The position numbers and the translations under genes are program-made. A DNA stretch of 30,907 bases, taken from positions 1 to 30,907 of the forward strand of contig DAOUOU010000004.1 in the NCBI GenBank assembly GCA_030626465.1, in the 5' to 3' direction. The notes below the pieces were generated by a model, which was not told the origin of the DNA, ran no database searches, and saw only the letters and a list, made by a program, of their open reading frames with translations. The DNA comes from Bacteroidales bacterium. Lineage in GTDB: Bacteria; Bacteroidota; Bacteroidia; Bacteroidales; UBA10428. Positions 25,122 to 30,907 of this stretch are shown here, piece by piece (within the stretch, counting starts at the first letter, position 1; every line of letters begins with the position of its first letter).

Positions 25122-27578
25122 ATGATACGAATCACTTTATTTTTCATACTGCAGACTTTACTGTTACAATCGATAGTATGTCAGCCATCAGATCCTGAAC
25201 ATAAAGGCAAAATAATAGGTGAAGTGGCAGATAATTCGAATACTGTTCCCCTTGAATTTGCTACTGTATCTATTTTCACATCTGATTCAGTTTTAGTAAC
25301 AGGAGGATTGACTTCCTCGGATGGCTCGTTTATTATTCCGGTTAATACGGGGAATTATTATGCCGTGATACAGTTCATTTCTTATGAAAAGCAAACCATT
25401 TCTAATATTGTAATTTCTCCCGGAAACAGAATTTTTGATGTGGGTATAGTAAAACTCTCTCCTGAAATTACAACCCTCGCTGAAGTCACAGTTACAGCAG
25501 AAAAAAGTGAAATGGTCATACACCTGGATAAAAAAATATTTAATGTTGGTAAGGATCTGAGTAATACCGGGAAATCGGCCCTGGATATCCTTGATAATAT
25601 TCCTTCTGTAACAGTTGACCTGGATGGGAATGTAAGCTTAAGAGGAAGTGAGAATCTGCAAATCCTTGTCGATGGAAAACCTTCAGGAATGGTAAATGCC
25701 GGCAATACTGATGCATTGAGAAACATTCAGGGGACGATGATTGAAAGAGTTGAAGTCATTACCAATCCGAGTGCACGCTATGAAGCTGAAGGAATGGCAG
25801 GGATTATAAATATTGTCCTTAAAAAGAATCAGCAGAAAGGAGTGAATGGCTCTTTTGAAGCTACAGTTGGATACCCACAAGAGTATTCTTTCGGTGCTAA
25901 TGTGAATTTCAGAAGAGAAAAGATCAATTACTTTTTAAACTACAGCATACGTTATAATGAGCGCCCCAGATCAGGAAAATCAGATCAATATTTTTATCTT
26001 TCTGATACGAGTTATATTACACGTATCGATCGTGATCGGTTAAGAACAGGACTTTCAAACCGAATAAGGGGTGGAGTTGATTACCTGATAAATTCTAAAA
26101 ACACACTTACTGCAACATTTCTCTTTGGAATCAGTGATGAATCAAATACAAGCAATATATGGTACTACGATTACACTATCTCAGAAGATTTAATCTCATC
26201 AACTCACAGGTTAGATAAAGAAAAAGAAGACGAAATTGATATTGAATTTTCAATTAACTATTCAAAAATCTTTACTAATGAAGATCATAAGCTCACTGCT
26301 CTAATTCAATATATCAAAGATGCAGAAACAGAAAAATCAGAGATTAATGAAGACCTGACACTTGTTTCGGCTGAGATTCCTGAAGGTGATTTAATTTCGC
26401 AGAGATCACTTAACGAAGAGAGCGAAAGAAACTTATTGTTACAAATAGACTACATGTATCCCTTTGGAAATAAGGGCCAGTTTGAAACGGGTTATCGCAG
26501 TGAATTCAGGAATATTACCAATCCTTATCTTGTGGAAGAACAAGACGAGATGGGAAATTGGAATAAGTTGTCGGAATTTTCAAACAATTTTGATTATATC
26601 GAGAATGTGCATGCTCTTTATATACAGGCCGGCAATTCGTTTAACAAGTTCTCATTACAATTGGGCCTTCGGACAGAAGTTTCAGATGTAAGAACCTACC
26701 TGGAGGAAACCGATGAAAAGAATAATCGTCTATACATCGATCTTTTTCCAACTTTGCATACAACTTATCAACTTAATAAAACTAATGCTGTACAATTAAG
26801 CTATAGCAGAAGAATACACCGGCCACACTTTTGGTGGCTTAATCCCTTTCATAGTTTTAGTGACAACAGAAATATTCGCACAGGCAATCCAAATCTCAAT
26901 CCTGAATATACCCATTCTATTGAAACCGGATATTTACTGAAACTTGAGAAATTTGATTTTTATTCGGGATTATACTTCCGATATACATCAGGAGTAATTG
27001 AAAGGATAGCCCAGATTGATGATTCAACCGGGATCACCTATATTATCCCCTATAATTTATCGGAAAGAGAGTCTTATGGTTTGGAAACCAATCTATCACT
27101 TGATGTAGTAAAATGGTGGACACTATCAGGTGATCTGAATTTATTCCGATCAATCTCTGAAGGCGATTTCAATGGTGAGAAACTTGAGAGTGATGACTAT
27201 TCCTGGAATACAAGATTAAATTCGAGGATGAGATTTCCTCAAAACATTGATTTTCAGGCCATCTTTTTTTATCGGGCACCGCAGGAAACAACACAGGGAA
27301 AGAGAGAAGCTTTCTATATGCTTAATATGGCGCTTAGCAAAGATATCTTAAAGGGAAGGGGCACATTAACCTTAAATGTTCGTGATGTGTTAAATAGTCG
27401 CAGGTTCAGATATATAATTGATCAACCCAATTTATATTCAGAAAATGAACACAGGCGCTCCGAAAGATCTTATACTCTGACTTTTATTTATCGCCTGAAC
27501 CAAAAGAAAAAATTTGGAAGGAACGGACGCAGCACTCAAAATGGAGAAGGCTTTAATGGAGATGATATGGGATTTTAA
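25122..27578 (+). CDS. TonB-dependent receptor, outer-membrane beta-barrel family, not SusC
   Basis: From the ATG at 25122 the product has 818 residues and a clean signal peptide (MIRITLFFILQTLLLQSIVC); an ATG at 25065 adds 19 residues but lies at the predicted promoter. A carboxypeptidase-regulatory-like domain (GKIIGEVADNSNTVPLEFAT, about 30-110) is followed by a plug (SALDILDNIPSVTVDLDGNV, LRGSENLQILVDGKPSG, VEVITNPSARYEAEGMAGII). The barrel follows (typical turns such as NPNLNPEYTHSIETGY) and ends without a strong C-terminal aromatic strand. This is the OMP_b-brl_3 type common in Bacteroidota, shorter than SusC and without a SusD partner. The cargo cannot be told. It is convergent with the secreted peptidase-like gene. 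Confidence 0.9.
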   Translation: MIRITLFFILQTLLLQSIVCQPSDPEHKGKIIGEVADNSNTVPLEFATVSIFTSDSVLVTGGLTSSDGSFIIPVNTGNYYAVIQFISYEKQTISNIVISPGNRIFDVGIVKLSPEITTLAEVTVTAEKSEMVIHLDKKIFNVGKDLSNTGKSALDILDNIPSVTVDLDGNVSLRGSENLQILVDGKPSGMVNAGNTDALRNIQGTMIERVEVITNPSARYEAEGMAGIINIVLKKNQQKGVNGSFEATVGYPQEYSFGANVNFRREKINYFLNYSIRYNERPRSGKSDQYFYLSDTSYITRIDRDRLRTGLSNRIRGGVDYLINSKNTLTATFLFGISDESNTSNIWYYDYTISEDLISSTHRLDKEKEDEIDIEFSINYSKIFTNEDHKLTALIQYIKDAETEKSEINEDLTLVSAEIPEGDLISQRSLNEESERNLLLQIDYMYPFGNKGQFETGYRSEFRNITNPYLVEEQDEMGNWNKLSEFSNNFDYIENVHALYIQAGNSFNKFSLQLGLRTEVSDVRTYLEETDEKNNRLYIDLFPTLHTTYQLNKTNAVQLSYSRRIHRPHFWWLNPFHSFSDNRNIRTGNPNLNPEYTHSIETGYLLKLEKFDFYSGLYFRYTSGVIERIAQIDDSTGITYIIPYNLSERESYGLETNLSLDVVKWWTLSGDLNLFRSISEGDFNGEKLESDDYSWNTRLNSRMRFPQNIDFQAIFFYRAPQETTQGKREAFYMLNMALSKDILKGRGTLTLNVRDVLNSRRFRYIIDQPNLYSENEHRRSERSYTLTFIYRLNQKKKFGRNGRSTQNGEGFNGDDMGF

Positions 27579-27673
27579 ACTCCCTGTTCGACTTTTCTTC
27601 TCAGGAATGGACCGTAATAACCATCACAAACAACCTGAAAAAGCCCTTCCTGTAAAAGTTTTCTGCAAATGAT

Positions 27674-30600
27674 TTATAATAGTATCATTCTGTCTGAAAA
27701 ATAATATTCATTGCCAACAATCTGTATAACATAAACTCCTTTTGGCAAAGAAGAAATATCTATTTCAATCATGCTATTTTCGAATCCAGGTTGATACCTG
27801 TACAGATAAACTTCCCTTCCCATTTGATCGATAATTTTGATCAAAAGATCCTGCGATTCATTTACATCCAGACTGATATGAACAATATCAACTGCAGGAT
27901 TTGGGTAAATATGTACCAAATTGCCGGTGCCTGTAAATTGTACGGAACTTGTGAAAATAACACTCACCATTACTGTATCGGAATGCGTACAAGAAGTACT
28001 ATCCATAACGATTACCCAGTAATCATGGTCTCCAACGCCGAGATCCGAACCTGCAATTTCAATAGAGGCGGAAGTGGAACCATTGCTCCAAAGGCAGGAA
28101 TAATCTTCGTTATCTACACCAAGTGTAATATTTTGTTGAGAAGTAATGGTTGTATCCGGGCCTAAATCAACCTTGGGCATGGCATTGATAATCAAACAGA
28201 CTGAATCAGGCGGACTTTCACAATATAAAATTGTTTGTGTAACATAATATAAATATTCACCTGGATGTATTTTTCCTGTTTCAAACTCATTTCCTGAATG
28301 AATTAGGTTCGTTAAATCAATATCTTCATACCATCGAATGTTTTCACCTGAAGCATATAAATCAATTATTTCATCATTTTCACAAACAGCCACATCAATG
28401 CCATCTGGCTTAGCTGGCATTGGGTTTATAGTTAAAGTGACACTGTCTGAAAGGCCTTCACAATCATGAATCGTTTGTGTTATATAATAAGTGTAAGTTC
28501 CTGGACGAACATGTCCGGTTACAAAAACATTCCCGCTATGTATAAGATTTAATAAATCAATGTCACTATACCATTGAATATTATTGCCGGAAGCCAATAA
28601 ATCAGGAATACTAGTGCCTTCACAAACATTTACGTCACTGGCAACTGGCGAAGAGGGTATCTCATAAATAATTAATTGAACTGTGTCTGCAGGCCCTTCG
28701 CAATCTTCAATGGTTTGGGTGGTAAAATAAGTATAAACTCCTGCCAATGTTTGTCCTGTAGAATAATTATTGCCCGAATGTATCAGGTTTGCTAATTCGG
28801 TATCCGAGTACCATTGTATATTTTCTCCAGTGGCCGTTAAATAAGGAACTTCTTCATTTTCACAGACAACTACATCCTCAACCAAAGGTGCTGCCGGACT
28901 TGGATTAATTGTCAGGGTAACTGTATCAGACGGACTTTCGCAGCCTGAGGCTGTTTGGGTAACATAATATGAATTTACCCCTGCTTGTGTTTGTCCTGTG
29001 TAATAGCTATTGCCCGCATGTATCAGGTTTGTTAAATCAGCATCCGAGTACCATTGTATATTTTCTCCCGTGGCCGTTAAATAAGGAACTTCTTCATTTT
29101 CGCAGACAACTACATCCTCAGCCAGAGGTGCTGCCGGAATTGGATAAATTGTCAAGATAACCGTATCAGACAGACTTTCGGAATTTAAAATGGTTTGGGT
29201 GGCATAATAAATATATATTCCAGGTAATTCATAATTAGAAGTAAAAGAATTTCCAATTCCGACCAATAAATTATTATCTTTTATGCATCGCATGCTAAAA
29301 GCAGTTTCTTTAGGTATCCAACCGGAGAAAATTTCCATGGAATTGCATCTGACTTCAAAAGTATTTCCCCACTCAGGATGAACTTCAGATGCACTCCAGA
29401 ATCTGGTATAATACCCCAGATGGTAAGACTTGCCTTCAAAACCCTTGCCTGCAGGTAATGCGGTAAATCCGGACGTATTGTTCGCACCCGTATTAGGTGG
29501 ATCCCAATAATCGTATCCCGATTCTTTGATTTTTCCTCCGGCCACTTCGTTTCCGCCAAGGTAATCAATGAGTTCCTGCCAGTCTTTATCATCAGGTAAA
29601 TACCAACCCAAAGGACTTATGTTTTGTGCTGTTTCCCAGTTATAAAGTCTTCCGTAGATTTCAGAATTTGCCAGACTATCATTATCATAATACCATGAAC
29701 CTGCAGAAGTATAATAATTTAAATTTTCGGCCATCCATACCTGATCACCAATAGCAACTGTATTGTAAGTTTGGCCATCACGGCTGTCATGCAAATCGGT
29801 TAAAGGATTTGTAAGGGCACTGTACCATTTTATATTTTCCCCAATGGCTGTTAAATCAGGTATCGGTTCGCCTTCACAAACAGTAACATCTTCAGCAACA
29901 GGGGGCGCCGGAATAATAATAAGTGTAACTGTATCGGGTAAACTTTCACAATCTGAAATGGTTTGAGTTGCATAATAAGTATAGGTGCCTATATCTGTAT
30001 GTCCTGTTGTTAATGTGTCCCCTGTATGAACTAAACTGGATAAATATTTATCATCATACCACTTAATATTTTCACCGATTGCTATTAAATAGGGTACAGA
30101 TTCTCCTTCACATATTGTCACGTCATTTGCAATAGGGGCATCAGGAGTGTCGCAAAATGAATGAAATCGTATAATAGGATCACCAATAATTGTCATCCCA
30201 TAATGCCAAAATATTTCAGACTCAGAAAAAGGAGCAATATAATCGAACCATTCTTTAAATGCTGTTCCAACAGGTTTATTCTCACTTAATGGATTATAAA
30301 AAGCATAAAAGTTCAGCATGGAACCTGATTTAGTACTTCCGACAACAACCAGTGGTTTAGAGCTGTCATTAAATATATATGATCCACATAAATAATTTGT
30401 ACTTGTAAAATTACAGGCTGAACATGCAAATAAATTATATCCCAGAGCATATAGCGGAGCATTTTGAATAGTGGTTGAATTTAAGTATCCTCCACGTTCA
30501 AAACTATGTAATTTTGAAGATGAATGACAGGCAAGCTGAATATATTCATACTGATCGCTCTTTAACCTGTTTTCCAAATAATCATCTCTGGTAACATTAT

Positions 30601-30907
30601 TATCACTGATATTTGTAAAATTTTCTATTCCATATAAATTACTGAGATCATTGTTTAAACTTGTTGAGTTTTGCCAATCATCATCTGTATAGGTTAAAGC
30701 TTTTTTTATTAGAGTGATATTACCACTATAATAATCATGGTTTTTATTAAAAAAATTTCTTAAAAGATCTATTTCATTAGTAAATCTTGATGCATCTATT
30801 CTGGCAATATAAACATCGTCAATGAATAATTCGGTTTTTTGTATTAATATCTGCAGATTATCAATTTCAACACCGTGAGGAAGAACTACAAAGTAAGGGA
30901 TATACGG
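27674..30907 (-). CDS. Type IX-secreted C25-like protein with Ig-like repeats and inserted FISUMP domain (5' end missing)
   Basis: The frame stays open to the right edge, so the start lies outside; a TTG at 30577 is internal. The visible 1077 residues begin with a C25/gingipain-like caspase fold (PYFVVLPHGVEIDNLQ, DDVYIARIDA, QLACHSSS with His128, SACNFT with Cys165, GSTKSGSMLNF, IIGDPIIRF). Six Ig-like repeats of the CHU_C-associated type follow, each with VCE..IP.L.A.GENI.WY and TQTI..CES..DTV. The second repeat is split by a FISUMP domain. Repeats end before a last Ig/PKD-like stretch (TITSQQNITLGVD), and the C-terminus is a type IX sorting domain (VHIYPNPAVDIVHISLD ... SLPKGVYVIQIV). It should be exported and anchored on the surface or released. 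Peptidase activity is possible but unproven. Confidence 0.9.
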   Translation of the reverse strand, partial: PYIPYFVVLPHGVEIDNLQILIQKTELFIDDVYIARIDASRFTNEIDLLRNFFNKNHDYYSGNITLIKKALTYTDDDWQNSTSLNNDLSNLYGIENFTNISDNNVTRDDYLENRLKSDQYEYIQLACHSSSKLHSFERGGYLNSTTIQNAPLYALGYNLFACSACNFTSTNYLCGSYIFNDSSKPLVVVGSTKSGSMLNFYAFYNPLSENKPVGTAFKEWFDYIAPFSESEIFWHYGMTIIGDPIIRFHSFCDTPDAPIANDVTICEGESVPYLIAIGENIKWYDDKYLSSLVHTGDTLTTGHTDIGTYTYYATQTISDCESLPDTVTLIIIPAPPVAEDVTVCEGEPIPDLTAIGENIKWYSALTNPLTDLHDSRDGQTYNTVAIGDQVWMAENLNYYTSAGSWYYDNDSLANSEIYGRLYNWETAQNISPLGWYLPDDKDWQELIDYLGGNEVAGGKIKESGYDYWDPPNTGANNTSGFTALPAGKGFEGKSYHLGYYTRFWSASEVHPEWGNTFEVRCNSMEIFSGWIPKETAFSMRCIKDNNLLVGIGNSFTSNYELPGIYIYYATQTILNSESLSDTVILTIYPIPAAPLAEDVVVCENEEVPYLTATGENIQWYSDADLTNLIHAGNSYYTGQTQAGVNSYYVTQTASGCESPSDTVTLTINPSPAAPLVEDVVVCENEEVPYLTATGENIQWYSDTELANLIHSGNNYSTGQTLAGVYTYFTTQTIEDCEGPADTVQLIIYEIPSSPVASDVNVCEGTSIPDLLASGNNIQWYSDIDLLNLIHSGNVFVTGHVRPGTYTYYITQTIHDCEGLSDSVTLTINPMPAKPDGIDVAVCENDEIIDLYASGENIRWYEDIDLTNLIHSGNEFETGKIHPGEYLYYVTQTILYCESPPDSVCLIINAMPKVDLGPDTTITSQQNITLGVDNEDYSCLWSNGSTSASIEIAGSDLGVGDHDYWVIVMDSTSCTHSDTVMVSVIFTSSVQFTGTGNLVHIYPNPAVDIVHISLDVNESQDLLIKIIDQMGREVYLYRYQPGFENSMIEIDISSLPKGVYVIQIVGNEYYFSDRMILL
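28157..30124 (-). repeat. Six Ig-like repeats with a 234-240 base period
   Basis: Measured from the conserved DVxVCE, repeat units are 30124-29891, 29890-29117 (interrupted), 29116-28877, 28876-28637, 28636-28397 and 28396-28157. The last four are each exactly 240 bases (80 residues). Units three and four differ at only 9 of 120 positions when 29041-29160 is laid over 28801-28920, pointing to recent duplication or gene conversion. Confidence 0.9.
29276..29788 (-). other. FISUMP domain inserted within Ig-like repeat 2
   Basis: The encoded segment reads SRDGQTYNTVAIGDQVWMAE, then LYNWETA, SPLGWYLPDDKDWQEL, NTSGFTALPAGKGF, FWSASE and FSMRCIKD, the landmarks of the Fibrobacter succinogenes major paralogous (FISUMP) domain. 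Repeat 2 is 774 bases instead of about 240, an excess of 534 bases that matches this domain. The Ig-like repeat resumes afterwards at VGIGNSFTSNYELPGIY. Confidence 0.88.

Noticed and set aside
28157..30124. CRISPR-like or mobile repeat array
   Set aside because: The 240-base periodicity is coding, in frame and corresponds to 80-residue Ig-like domains.
30575..30577. A TTG as the start of the type IX-secreted protein
   Set aside because: The frame continues without a stop to the window edge and the upstream residues belong to the C25-like fold, so the gene is cut by the edge.

Overview
The window comes from an AT-rich genome of the phylum Bacteroidota (class Bacteroidia is likely; no finer placement can be made from sequence reading alone). 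The evidence is a SusC/SusD pair, a C-terminal type IX secretion (Por) sorting domain, a reg_prop sensor kinase of the hybrid-two-component type, a type III glutamine synthetase, and several promoters with the Bacteroidota -7 element TAnnTTTG. No tRNA, rRNA, CRISPR array, insertion sequence or phage gene was seen. Both window edges cut through genes.

Region 1 (1-10127, + strand) is a polysaccharide utilisation locus that looks dedicated to beta-mannosides. A SusC-like transporter (5' end missing) and its SusD-like lipoprotein are closed off by a strong terminator hairpin. A second transcription unit follows: a cellobiose/mannobiose 2-epimerase-like enzyme, a GH2 beta-mannosidase lipoprotein and an MFS sugar transporter, separated by only 10 and 17 bases. 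The inferred flow is oligosaccharide import by SusCD, trimming outside the inner membrane by the mannosidase, uptake by the MFS carrier and epimerisation in the cytoplasm. No endo-mannanase or GH130 phosphorylase is visible, so the set is incomplete here.

Region 2 (10128-15358) is nitrogen and peptide metabolism. A eukaryote-like type II glutamine synthetase (+) faces a type III glutamine synthetase (-) across a shared terminator, and an M20 dipeptidase (-) lies upstream of the latter. The type II enzyme has a long AT-rich leader region with several possible hairpins, and the type III enzyme has a perfect dyad over its predicted start of transcription.

Region 3 (15505-24038) is signalling plus an unusual secreted-protein cluster. 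A membrane histidine kinase and an OmpR-type regulator run into a convergent 1120-residue propeller kinase that has no receiver or DNA-binding domain. Beyond a divergent intergenic region with three helically phased CATGACA repeats lies a three-gene unit: a small exported orphan and two paralogous exported proteins, each made of two jelly-roll domains resembling the sugar-binding domain of GH2/GH35 enzymes but with no catalytic domain.

Region 4 (24039-30907) holds a cysteine-rich DUF3109 protein (-), a TonB-dependent receptor without a SusD partner (+), and a large type IX-secreted protein (-, 5' end missing). The last has a C25/gingipain-like peptidase fold, six Ig-like repeats and a sorting tail, and a FISUMP domain is spliced into the middle of the second Ig-like repeat. 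The most unusual items are that domain insertion, the tandem double-jelly-roll proteins with their phased upstream repeats, and the paired type II/type III glutamine synthetases.
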